Below, piece by piece: positions 1 through 9,538 of a stretch of DNA of 64,000 nucleotides. The notes under the pieces are model-generated. The model saw only the letters and a program-made list of their open reading frames with translations, did no database searches and had not been told where the DNA came from. The stretch comes from Achaetomiella virescens. Lineage: Eukaryota; Ascomycota; Sordariomycetes; Sordariales; Chaetomiaceae. The stretch lies in NCBI GenBank assembly GCA_031001845.1, contig JARNGD010000032.1, forward strand, positions 1 through 64,000, written 5' to 3'. Position 1 is the stretch's first letter, and every line of letters starts with the position of its first letter. The position numbers and the translations under genes were made by a program.

Positions 1-264
1 TTTGATGGGGAGGGGAAGAGGAAGTATCACAAGGGCGAGGCTGGATGGGACGGAGTACACGCGGAATTGGATAAACGCATCAGTTTTTCTTGAAAGGGGG
101 GCTGTTGGAGCTTTGGGTGGGTGAAGAGGAGGGGTGAAATGGGGGAGAGAGGAGGGGGATCTGCCGCCGAGTATCCTGTTGAGTGGGCTGAGGATGGAAA
201 TGTGGGTAGGGAATAGCTGGCGTAGCATGGTTTATGACCAGTACATACAAGAACTGGGTACATA

Positions 265-1953
265 TCATACACCATTGCCGCCATGGTGAACAGTGTGATG
301 CTCAATACAGAGGGGGGGTGGGTCGGTACACATGGTACCAACGCTGGTACGCAGGGTATCTCTGCTCGAAGTGCCAACTTCAACATCGCCGTAATGGAAG
401 TCCAAATAATCCTTAGCCCACGGCGCCTTTGTCACAGCAAACTGGTTGCTTGTTGTTCGGGCTGGCCCCTTGGGAATGACGTCGGCGGCGGAGGTCCAGT
501 CTGGAATTCCTCCCCTTGGTGGGGGCGGCCGAGTGTCTGGAAACTCCGGCCCTAGGCATCGTCGGCCCTGAACTTCCCGTTCCTACCCAAGGCGCCTTCG
601 AGTATGGAATCCCCGGCACCGGCGGCACACCAGCCGCAGCGCCCGGCATCTTAGTCGCTTGCGCCCACGGCGCAGCCGTCCCTAGTCCTGACCCTGGCCC
701 AGCAGCAGTCGCGCTGCTGGCCGGGCCGGCCGCATGAGTAGCCAGATGCGCCGACTGCGCAACCCCCGCAGCCTCGGGGTCCGGGTCCCAGGAAAAGAGC
801 GAGCCAAAGGGGAAGTGGCTGAACAACAGGAAACTTGGAAAGAACCTCGGCATTGAACATCTTGATCATGCCCTTGTTGATCTTGCCCCAGCCGTCCTTG
901 ATGCCGGATACGTCGAACAGGATCGGGCTGTGCTCCCAGAAGGGCCCTTTCTTGACGTCGTTGATGAAGCCAATGGCCGAGAAGTACATGTTGGAGTCGC
1001 GGTACATGTCAACCGACGCAGGCTTAGTGACGTCGGACGGCTTGGGGGCGCCGGGCGCGGAGCCCTCGAGCGGCATGGGTTCGGAGTCGGTGATAGGGGG
1101 GTGAGCTGTGCCGAGCCAAAGATGTACGGCAGGAAGGAGTGGTCGTCAAGCCCCCATACACCATGCGACCCGGCCGGCTCAAGCGTGTACGTCAAAATCA
1201 GCCGCCTCACTACCTTGAGGTACCTGTCTCCGTCAGCATCATCCACGTCTCCCACCTCCCCATCTCTCCCGACACTCACGGCTCAAATACTCCCAACACC
1301 ACACTCCCTCTCCATCTCCCCGTCCCCCTTCCCTTCCTCACCCCCAAAAGCGCCAGTTTCCACAAACACCCCAAGAAACGAAAAACTGAGCTCATGCCCC
1401 GTGCCATAGTCCAACCTCTGCGCGCTCCCCCACCGCCCATGAAATACCCCTTCACCTCGTCCATCACCGCCTCCCCCCCACTCCTCCCACATCCTCCCGG
1501 CAGTACTCCCTGAGCCTCCACCCTCTCCTCCAGTATCCCATACCACCTCCGAAAACTCACATTCCCAAACCTCTCGGCCCCTTCTCCGGAGGCGCCTCGT
1601 CGATCATAGCATCCACTTCTGCAACATCTCCCGGCTTAACAACCGACGTCGGGGTCGTGGCGGGGGGCGTTGAGCGGGAAGGATTGGGGCCTGCTACCGG
1701 AGGAGGAGAGAATGAGGAGGTCCTGCGCGGGCAGAGGGCGCGGTTGAGTTGCAGGATGAAGATCCCGATGTCGCGGTAGGCGAGCGAGGTGAGGAAGTGG
1801 AGAGGTCGGCGCTGGTGTTGATGCGTTTGGTCGGCGTGGTGAAAGGGTGGGTTTTGGATGGGGGGAGGACGGAGCGAGGGGGGGGGAGGGAGCAGAAGAG
1901 GAGGGGAGTGGTGGAGGGGGTTGGTGTTTGGGATGGGGGCGGTGTGGTTCCAT
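265..1953 (-). CDS. Serine/threonine-protein phosphatase 2A activator (PTPA/RRD family), frame-broken
   Basis: PTPA proteins are peptidyl-prolyl isomerases that activate the PP2A catalytic subunit in cytosol and nucleus. Reading from 1953 downward, family motifs appear in order but in alternating frames: PTKRIN near the N-terminus (about 1830), LDYGTGHELSF (about 1400), a stretch reading YLKVVRRLILTYTLEPAGSHG then VWGLDDHSFLPYIFGSAQL (1240-1110), MYFSAIGFINDVKKGPF then WEHSPILFDVSGIKDGWGKI (1010-880), KFPVVQ followed by HFPFGSLFSWDPD (about 830-780), and a C-terminal TSNQFAVTKAPWAKD (about 430-400). The start at 1953 (MEPHRPH) is the first Met before the family region. The stop at 265-267 follows a tail reading HHGGNGV. 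At least four single-base frame changes are needed; all motifs are otherwise intact. The long Pro/Ala tail resembles the larger RRD1-type isoform, but which of the two fungal paralogues this is cannot be decided here. Confidence 0.85.
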
Positions 1954-2274
1954 TGTGATAGTGGTGTGGGTGATTGTTGGGACCGTCAGCTGTGTCGTGA
2001 TATTTGATCGCGTTGCGCGTAGTCGATACATTAGTTGATATGCGCGCGGTTGCAGAGGGTATCTTGTGAAGCTGCCTCTGTCCCTGCATCCATTGGTGGG
2101 GGCGCTCGAATAACCCGCTGTCGTCATGGTGGGGAGCCCTGAGGGCCTTTCTGCTCCGACTCCCTACCAACCTAGCCTCCCAGTACCTGTTGATCGAAGG
2201 CCGAATCGCCTTTAGGACAGACACAAGCACTTTACGACATCCAAAAGATTACCTCCGGACACTCTCCCAAACTG

Positions 2275-3093
2275 TCAATATTCCCCGCAACCTGACCCCG
2301 CAGCGCCCTCAACTCCATCCCCTGTGGCCTCTTGATCTTCTTCCCTCCTCCCCTGCCAAAACCCCCTTCCATAACTCACCAGAATCTCCTCCCCCGCTGC
2401 AATTCCTACCATCCTCGCCCGCCCCGCGCCCTCTTGCCCGCCGGCAGCACAAACACCGCCATGCACCTCTCCCCTATCCTGGGATCCCAGACGCCCTAAA
2501 CTCAGCGTTTGCCTTCTTGCCGTCGCGGCCCGGCACCCCGCGGTAGTCGTTGACAAACCGTGCCTCGTTGCCCATGCGCGCCGCGTCGACGGCGAGGTCT
2601 CCGTCCCGGTCCAGCCAGAGGTCGTAGTCTGATTTGGCATAGTCGTAGTCACTGGGGGATGATGACGACTGGGCGGCATGGCCAAAGGGGGGTGTGCCGA
2701 TGTGGACTTCGCCGAGGTAGGCAGGATCAACGAGCCCGGGGCGAGGTCGCGGGTTGCGAAGAGGCCTGCTTGGCCGCAGGCCGGGTCTGAGAGCCATCAC
2801 CATTTATCAACATGTGCTTTTGGAATGGTGGTAGAAAGCAGGGGATGTCGACCTACGGTTCGGATCTGTAATCGGCGTGATGCGGACCGCCGGACACGGC
2901 CCCGGCCGGAGATCGCGCGGGATCTCCGGGAGCGGGTCTGATGGGTCCACCGGCCGGGCGCGGAGGGCTCCTCGGTGGGCCGAGGTGAGGTACGGTGAGT
3001 ACGAGGCGTTGTGAGGTAGGGGATATTGGAAGGCCAGTTGACAGGGACCGCAGCCTGTGTGGTGGGCCGTTGTAGCTTTGCTTTCCCGACCAT
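2275..3093 (-). CDS. SET-domain protein (putative lysine methyltransferase)
   Basis: SET domains transfer methyl groups from S-adenosylmethionine to lysines of histones or other proteins. Exon 1 starts at 3093 (MVGKAKLQRPT) and contains NWPSNIPYLTTPR. An intron (about 2867-2792, GTAGGT..CTCAG) joins DPN to HPACGQAGLFATRDLAPGSL, which is the start of the SET fold. This runs into LPYLGEVHIGTPPFG, a DYDLWLDRDGDLAVDAAR segment, the hallmark GNEARFVNDYRGV (cofactor and knot region), NAEFR, and finally GEEILVSYGRGFW, the SET C-flank. No cysteine-rich pre-SET or post-SET is visible, so this is a compact cytosolic or nuclear SET protein of about 230-260 residues. Frame changes occur at 2720-2721 (one C short, splitting LP from YLGEV) and again around 2470. 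The upstream part of exon 1 is poorly constrained. Substrate unknown. Confidence 0.72.
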
Positions 3094-3379
3094 TATGCTC
3101 CCAAGTCGTCGGGCGCTCAGAGGACCCGTAACCGAGGACACGCGCGTGCTGAAGTTTTGAGGTTCCGTAGCAGTAAGTTGAGTTGCAGGAGACAGTCTCG
3201 ATGGAGCGGGGCCCGCATCTAAATTTTGTCGGCGTGTAAGTGGCTCGTCAGCGGGACAGGATTTGCCTCTGAGGCGCGATGATAGGGCTGGACGGTTTGA
3301 GCCGCGCACTTCGGTCTCTAAGTCCAATATTCGTTCGCTATGCCTTTCGTGACATGTTATGGGCCTTCTCAGACAACCC

Positions 3380-6150
3380 CTACTCAACAACAAATCCACC
3401 ACCCCCGCCATCATCTTCCTCGTCCGGCACAAAGAAACCCCCTCCTTCCATCTCATCTTCACTCTCAACGTTCTCCATCTCCGCATCCTCAACCTCTACT
3501 ACCTCCCTCTCCTTCTCCTTCCCTTTCCCTCCGTCTCCTCCCCCTCTACCTCCTCGTCCACTGCGGCCCAGATCCTCTCTCTGATTCTCAACGCTTTCAA
3601 AAACCAGCCCCACATCCTCAACGCCCTTCTCGTCCTTCTCTCCCTTTCCTCCTCCTCCTCCATATCCACCAACCCCTCCACCACCGCCCACACCGCCTCC
3701 CCAGCCTCTTTTGGCACCACCGCCCCATTGTACACCGCCGTGCCATGCCGGCCCTTGAACTCAAACCCCGTCAGCGCAGGTGCATAGTCCACCCCTAGCA
3801 CAAACGCCGCCTGCGCAGCCCGCTCATGGGGAATGTGCACTCCCCCGGCGGCACCATACTCGGCACATAAAGATCCAGGTTCCCAAACTTATTCTTCGGC
3901 ACCCTCCCATCCACCACCGGCGGCGCGACATACAGCTCCGTCTGTTCGAGCATATAAAGTGGCGCGTTCCCCCCGGCCGCATCTCCAAACAAGCCCACCC
4001 TCTCAGGATCCTCGTCCTCTTCCTCCCCAATCCCTCCATCATCGTCACCACCTCCCAACCCCGCTTTACCCCTCGCCTTCATCCTCTTGGGTATCACCTT
4101 TACCGCATCCTCCCCGTCCCTCACAATCCTCCCCAGCCTGTACCACCTCTCCCTGCTCCTCACAACCCTCACATCCCCCCGCCGGTACACCCTCTCCACC
4201 GGCGCGCCGGCCCTCGCGCCCACGCTGACCGTCCCGAGTGGCTGCGCCCCGGGTACCAGCGCCTCCTGCCGGCGCAGGTGCCGCTCCAGAGCATAGACGG
4301 GATGGTCCTTGAAGTCGGCGACGTTGCGGGGCATTGGCTCTCGCGCCTCGTCGGCCGCGAGGGCGGCGGTCTCAATCTGGTCGAGCGGGGTCGGGACCGG
4401 GCGGGTGTAGCGGGCGAGGAGGCGGCGGTACCATTTGGCGCCGGAGATGGTTGTGGAGCTAGCGGGGGGGGTGGTGGTGGTGGTGGTGGTGGTGGTGGTG
4501 GTGGTGAGAAGGGAGGACGAGGCGATGCTGTTGTTGTCGATGCGCATCTTGCGGGTTTTGGAATTGTAGGCTTTTGCGTAGCGGCGCGTGACGTCGCGCG
4601 CGCTGCCGTCGGCTTCGAAGGCGATGGCGTAGGCGAGGCTGTTCTGGGTGTCCGAGGCCGGCGGCTCCAGCGCTTTGGGCTTCCATTGCGTGCAGGTCAC
4701 GAGCGGGTCCACGGGGTGCCATTGCTGGTGGGCGACGTCGAGGACTTCAACCCAGTAGACTGGGAAGGGGGACTCGCCACGGATTTTCTTGGGGGGTTGG
4801 CTGGTAGCTGCGGGAAGGGTGCGCGAGGGGGCGGCGGTGGACGGGATGTGGTAGGCGGTGGCGTGAGGGTGGCCGAGTCCGACGAGGGGAGGGCGTGGTT
4901 GCGCCGGCTTGGAAGTTAGGGAATTTGGTTTCGTGCTTTGCCACTGCTTCGGCGTACAGCTCTGCTTGGACGGCTGTTTCTGAGGCGTCTGGGACTTCTT
5001 TTGCTTGGGCATTGTAGGGGCTCCAGGAACGCACGATAGAGGTTGAAGGGAGCAGACAAGCCGGGCTTCCACTCCAACAGCCCGGAGCAGAGCGCAGAAC
5101 AGCTGGGCGCCGACGTCGCGGGAACCTTGTAATGTCTTGGCCGCTTCAAAAAAGTCACCCTTCTCCAGCGTGGATTCACTGTCATCTGGAAGTTGATACT
5201 ATGGAGCGTATTAGCCGAGGAAGCAGAGGCAGTGGCAGACACCTACATACATGTTCGAGTTGTTCTTCATCCTCTGCCCAGAGGGCTCTCCGTAATCCTC
5301 GTTCCGTAATAGCAAACTTCAATTTGAACAGGTCCTTTGCCTCCTGAAGGCCTTTCTTCAGAGACTCCGTGCGACTAAACTGGTTCAGGCTGGCTCTCGG
5401 AGTTAAAGCGGCCACCGTTTTCTGGGGCAGCAGTGGGCGAAGGGCGTCCTGAACTTTGGGGTCGTTACACCACCGATTCCTTATCTCGACGTGTGCAAGA
5501 AGGCAGACGAGGTGCATCTTGTGGACTTCGACACGCCGCTCCTTCTCTTCCCGGCTGATGGCCTTTCGACGATCTGCGCGGCGCTGGACGAGCGAGGCCA
5601 TGTGCGCAGAAAGGTCCAGGTTTAGCGACTTGGACCCTTCGCCGGACACTGCTGGTGAGCCAGTCTCTATAGCTACATCCTCAAAGTCAATCTCGCCGTC
5701 GTCGTCGTCGTCCTCGGAATCCCTCTCAATAGTCTGTATTGTAGGTTTTGGCAGGACGTCCTCAAACTCGATGTCTTCGTTTTCAGAAGCATCATCGGTG
5801 ATGAGGATACCGGATTTTGTGTCGCTCAGTTTGATGGCCTTGTGAGTGGCTTCTTTGGACACCTCTGTCCGTCGGCCCTCGCCCGGCCGCTTCCGCTTCA
5901 ATGATCGGTCTGGAACCGCAGTGCCCTGAGCAGCGGCCTCGGCTCTCACCTCGGCCAGCATCTCGCGGTAGACTTCCGGCACGGCGGCATCTCGGGCTGC
6001 AGCTGTCCGGCGACTGCTGGATCGCGACGCGGTACTCTGCGATGCCGATGCCGAGGCCGAGGCCGATACCGCTCTAGCGCTCGATCGCGTTGTCCGCGTT
6101 GGTCGCGAGCTGCTCGTTTCCACGGGCGCATTGCGTTTTCTGCCCACCAT
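3380..6150 (-). CDS. rad4: DNA repair protein Rad4/XPC homologue
   Basis: Rad4/XPC recognises helix-distorting lesions and starts global nucleotide excision repair, normally with Rad23. The N-terminal exon (6150 to about 5250) starts MVGRKRNAPVETSS and has a Ser/Arg-rich then acidic linker, followed by HKMHLVCLLAHVEIRNRWCN. An intron (GTATGTAGG..CATAG) joins to GDFFEAAKTLQGSRDVGAQL and FCALLRAVGVEARLVCSLQPL. The transglutaminase-fold core reads PVYWVEVLDVAHQQWHPVDP and LAYAIAFEADGSARDVTRRY. The beta-hairpin domains follow: WYRRLLARYTRPVPTPLDQI (BHD1), then the BHD3 segment PKNKFGNLDLYVPSMVPPGE. A frame change near 3830 leads to AAFVLGVDYAPALTGFEFKG and HGTAVYNGAVVPKE. The tail GGGFFVPDEEDDGGGGGFVVE ends at 3380 and fits Rad4 C-termini. 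A (GTG)n run at about 4466-4505 encodes a poly-Thr tract inserted between the transglutaminase region and BHD1. Length is about 900 aa, as expected. Confidence 0.92.
4466..4505. repeat. (GTG/CAC)n trinucleotide microsatellite inside rad4
   Basis: This is an almost pure run of GGT/GTG units on the plus strand. On the coding (minus) strand it gives ACC/ACT codons and an uninterrupted run of about 11 threonines. It lies between the transglutaminase fold and BHD1, a region that is normally a disordered linker. Confidence 0.95.
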
Positions 6151-6705
6151 CGCTGAAAGAGCACCAGAAATGAGAGCTTCGGGGTTGGGCTGGGGCGGGG
6201 GTTAATCTAGCTCTCGTTTTGTCAGAGAGCGCCTGGTCCACGTGTCTTGACCATCCCTGGAGGATGATGACGCTCTTCCGCAGCCATACAGGCTGATCAC
6301 ACGCGGTGCCCTCGCGAAGTCACGTGCAACTTCATATTTGACAGAAATAGCCAGCTGGTTGCCAGCTGGTTGTCAACTGCTTCTCCTGCATTTAGACTGG
6401 CAATTCGAGGCGAAGACATAAAATGGGTATCTCATTGTGCGTGTCCTTGAATCGACCTTTGTGCCGACTGGCACGTAGAATGACAATAGGGCACGGCTAT
6501 CTCACCCCTCGCTCATTAGCCATACCTAGCCCCCATCGTGTCCTTATGCTGAACCCTTGAATCCGCCTTGTCCCATCATGATGACAATGATGACAGATTC
6601 TCCCAAGCGACCCCAACACCTCCCAGCCTCATTTCCTTCCCCCATGCCCCCCTTCTCTCGCTCCAGTTTGCCCACCTCCACCCGCCTTCCCTCCCGTCCC
6701 AGCGC

Positions 6706-6963
6706 TTACTCCCCCCGCTCCAATTTTCCCCCCCGGTGGCCCGGCGCGGGGGCTTCCCCCCTCTTCCGGTACGGATCGTTTTTCCTCAGATCCGGGTTGG
6801 GGTCGTGCGAGCGCGCGCGGCAGTCGTAGCAGATGCCGTCGATGTCGCAGTACCGTTCCGTGCCGTCTGGCCCCAAGCAGCCCATGCCCAGGAAGGGACA
6901 GCGCTCGACCTTCTTAAAGCCGATGTGCCCGCAGGCGAAGCGGTTTTTCCACTCGAAGCACAT
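6706..6963 (-). CDS. Small cysteine-rich conserved hypothetical protein (85 aa)
   Basis: This intact frame gives an 85-residue protein starting MCFEWKNRFACGHIGFKK. Cysteines at positions 2, 11, 22, 29, 39, 45 and 48 plus His13 form C-x8-C-x-H and C-x5-C-x2-C spacings that look like a small metal-binding knuckle, followed by a basic tail (DPNPDLRKNDPYRKRG). I chose the Met at 6963 rather than the open upstream extension to 7137, because the extension is Pro/Ser/Thr-rich and crosses a poly-C/poly-A run that is likely leader. I recognise the style from filamentous-fungal conserved hypotheticals but know no function. Zinc binding is inferred from cysteine spacing only. Confidence 0.6.
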   Translation of the reverse strand: MCFEWKNRFACGHIGFKKVERCPFLGMGCLGPDGTERYCDIDGICYDCRARSHDPNPDLRKNDPYRKRGEAPAPGHRGGKLERGE

Positions 6964-6978
6964 TTGCTTCTGCGAGGG

Positions 6979-7003
6979 GTTTTTTTTTTTTGGGGGGGGG
7001 GGG
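6979..7003. repeat. Adjacent poly-T and poly-G homopolymers
   Basis: A run of about 12 T is followed directly by a run of about 11 G (CCCC..AAAA on the coding strand of the neighbouring gene), just upstream of the start codon at 6963. Run lengths are likely to be unreliable in the assembly. Confidence 0.9.
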
Positions 7004-7137
7004 TTTGCTTGTGAGGTGAAGTGAGGTGAGGTAGGGCTCGGGTCGAGTTGCGTTCCTGGTGTGGGTGAGAGAGTGCTGCGAGTTTGGCTGGGCGTGCGTG
7101 AAGTGCGGTCCTCGTGTGCCCGGGTGGATCGTCTCAA

Positions 7138-7993
7138 GATAATGCCTGATGTGGTTGCTGAGACAGATGTGACGATGCTATTTTAGTACGGCCAGGGTGT
7201 GGCGATGGTATGAACGCTCTCTCGAACAGCTGTCTTGTAACAGCGTGCCTGGTGGCGTGGAATGAGCCGGCAAGTCACAGAGTTCGGACGAAGAGCATCT
7301 TCGCTGCGGCAGGGTCAGTGGTCCCGGTTTTAGTGTGGCAAGTGGTGGATTTACAGTGTATGGGAAGAACCTGAAGTGCTTCAGCAGCTGAGGATGCTTA
7401 AGAAAGAGGAACGTATGGAAAATGCCAAGCAGGAGCTGAGTGGAGGTGACTTGATGGGCAAGAAGCTCATGAGATGCGGGAACAGTGGAAGTAGCGATTT
7501 ATGTTGAGTGCCCGAGCAAAAGGCCAGGCACGATACCACCCCCTTGAAGAGCATATTTGGAAGGGTGCGCGTTGCTGCGGAGAGTAAATTCCGGTTCTCT
7601 GCATATGCAATGGGGCGACTTCGGCTGTGGGTCCATGATGGCCGAGAGGCTTCGGTAGGCATCCCGAAGAAAACAGGCCTCATAACGGGATGCGCCAGCT
7701 ATCTTGGGTTTGAGAGGTGGGCTAAGAGATAAAGGGACTACGAGGAGTTGACATCTGTAGGCTGAGAAGCCTCGCATGTTAGTTCAGATGATCCCGTATC
7801 CCGTTGTTGAGGTCAGAACAATCTTCAGCCACTTCTGTCCAGGTGAACGATAAGAGGAGGATTGTTGATATTCAGGGCGGTAAAGTTACATGCCGTCCGC
7901 TTTCACGAACGTGGGTATATGTCCACGCTAGGTATTGATACAGCGATTTATACACATGCCAGCTTGCCAGCAGCCAATATTTGTCACGCACAT
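7138..7993. other. Gene-free interval
   Basis: About 0.85 kb between the small Cys-rich gene and the end of cox15. It would hold the promoter of the former and the 3' UTR of the latter. Open frames here are short and show no recognisable composition or motif. Confidence 0.5.
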
Positions 7994-9538
7994 CTACGCG
8001 CTCTTCTTCTCGGCGATCTTCTTCAGAAGCTTCTGGCTGATCGCATCCGCCTGAACCCGCGACGGGTTGCTCAGCGCCTTCTGTACCAGCGCCTGCGTAG
8101 CTTTCGGAACCCGCAGGCGGTGGCCCACGACCAACGCGCCCTAAGCAGAGCGAGCGCGCCAGCCTGGTGGGCAGCGGCAAGAGAGATGGGAACCATGTAC
8201 CAGAGAGTGGTGATACCGAGCGTAACCTGGGTCAAAACAAGATGAAGCAATCCGGTGACGCCCCTGCGCACATCCTTGGGCATCGCGGCCTTGAGCCTGG
8301 CGGTCCGGCCGTAGGCAAACAGAGCGACGGCCGCCGTGAAGGTGGTCATGGCGAGGATGCGATGGTCGAGCTGGACAAGGGATGGGTTCTCGAGCATGTT
8401 GCGCCACCACAGGTCGGATCCGTCCTCCTTGCGCGAGTAGAATTTGTCGAAGAGCTCAGACTTTGGTGGCGCGTAGCCGTGCCCATCTTGGGGAACTCGT
8501 TGTAGATGAGGCCAGCATCGAGACCGGCGACAAGCGCGCCAGAGAGAACGGTAGTGAAGATGAGAACCGTGAGAGCGGCGACAGAGCCACGCAGGACCCT
8601 CAGTGCCGGGGACTTCAGCGCAGCGAATTGTTTGACAGCAGTTTCGGGGTCCCGAAGCAGCCGGTGGGTCCGGAGGACACCGAGACCGGAGAGGAGCATC
8701 CAGGAATAGCAGACAAAAGCGGTAGCAAGGTGCGCGGCCAGGCGGTACTGGCTGACGCGGGGAGAGCCAGGGGCGAAGAGATCGTCCTTCAAGCCAGATT
8801 TGACCATCCACCAGCCGATGAAGCCTTGGAAACCGATAAGAGCAGAGATGCCGACGAGGTTCAGACCCATCCGCGGGGTCACCTTGCGGCGGGCGATGAA
8901 GTAGATTGTCGGGAGCACAAACGAGAGACCGATGAAGCGACCCCACAAGCGGTGCGACCATTCCATGAAGTAGATCTTCTTGAACTCATCCATGGTCATG
9001 TGCGGGTTGAGGAGCTGGAACTCTGGGGAATCACGGTACTTGTCGAATTCGGACTGCCAGTCAGCGTCGGACAGGGGGGCAGCGAGCCCGTGACGGGCCT
9101 CCATTCTGTGATGCTCAGGCTACGCCCGTTAGTCTCCGTGGAAAGATGCAATTGGGTCCGAGAGACATACCCAGACTCAGTCAGCCGTGTCAAACCTCCC
9201 CAGACAACGATGCCGAAGACGCTCGCGGCGCTGCCGAGAAGCCAGTAGCCCACCACCTTGGCGTTTGTCTTGGGGAACTCGGAGGACCTCCCAGAGCCTT
9301 GGGTAGAAGAAGTTTGCGCGACTGGCTTCGCGGACTGGGCGATGCTGCTGCTCAGCGACGCAAGCGGGGACTTGGTCTCGGCTGTCGACGTCGAGGCATA
9401 GCGCGGGTAGCTCGGACGACGACTTCAGCACCTTGGACGGAGCTGCCGGGACCTGTTGTCGAAGGCATGGCCGCATGCGACGGGCACCCGGGATAAGCCC
9501 AGGGCGGCCCTGCGCAGGCCAATCTGGAAGAAAACCAT
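7994..9538 (-). CDS. cox15: Heme A synthase Cox15
   Basis: Cox15 oxidises heme O to heme A in the mitochondrial inner membrane for cytochrome c oxidase assembly. The likely start at 9538 reads MVFFQIGLRRAALGLSRVP, an Arg-rich amphipathic presequence. After a Ser/Thr-rich linker come VVGYWLLGSAASVFGIVVWG and GLTRLTESG. An intron (about 9173-9117) joins this to LSITEWRPVTGSLPP and LSDADWQSEFDKYRDSPEFQ. Transmembrane helices and the four axial histidines follow in order: MEWSHRLWGR, YRLAAHLATAF, VQLDHRILAMT and LAAAHQAGALALL. The C-terminus reads GHRLRVPKATQALVQKALSN and ends IAEKKSA at 7994-7996. Frame breaks include the G-run at 9074-9079, which is one base short for GSLPPLSDAD, one at about 8485 (KMG to GYAPPKSELF), one near 8150, and one or more in the N-terminal linker. 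Confidence 0.95.

Noticed and set aside
413..853. Independent 146-aa minus-strand gene
   Set aside because: Its central part (FPFGSLFSWDPD) is the continuation of the PTPA protein in a shifted frame, so it is not a separate gene.
3780..4919. 379-aa plus-strand protein opposite rad4
   Set aside because: It is an antisense shadow of the well-supported Rad4 coding region, and its poly-Gly comes from the triplet repeat.
9074..9079. Programmed ribosomal frameshift in cox15
   Set aside because: Similar breaks occur in nearly all genes in both directions and at ordinary homopolymers, so a sequence-length error is the simpler explanation.
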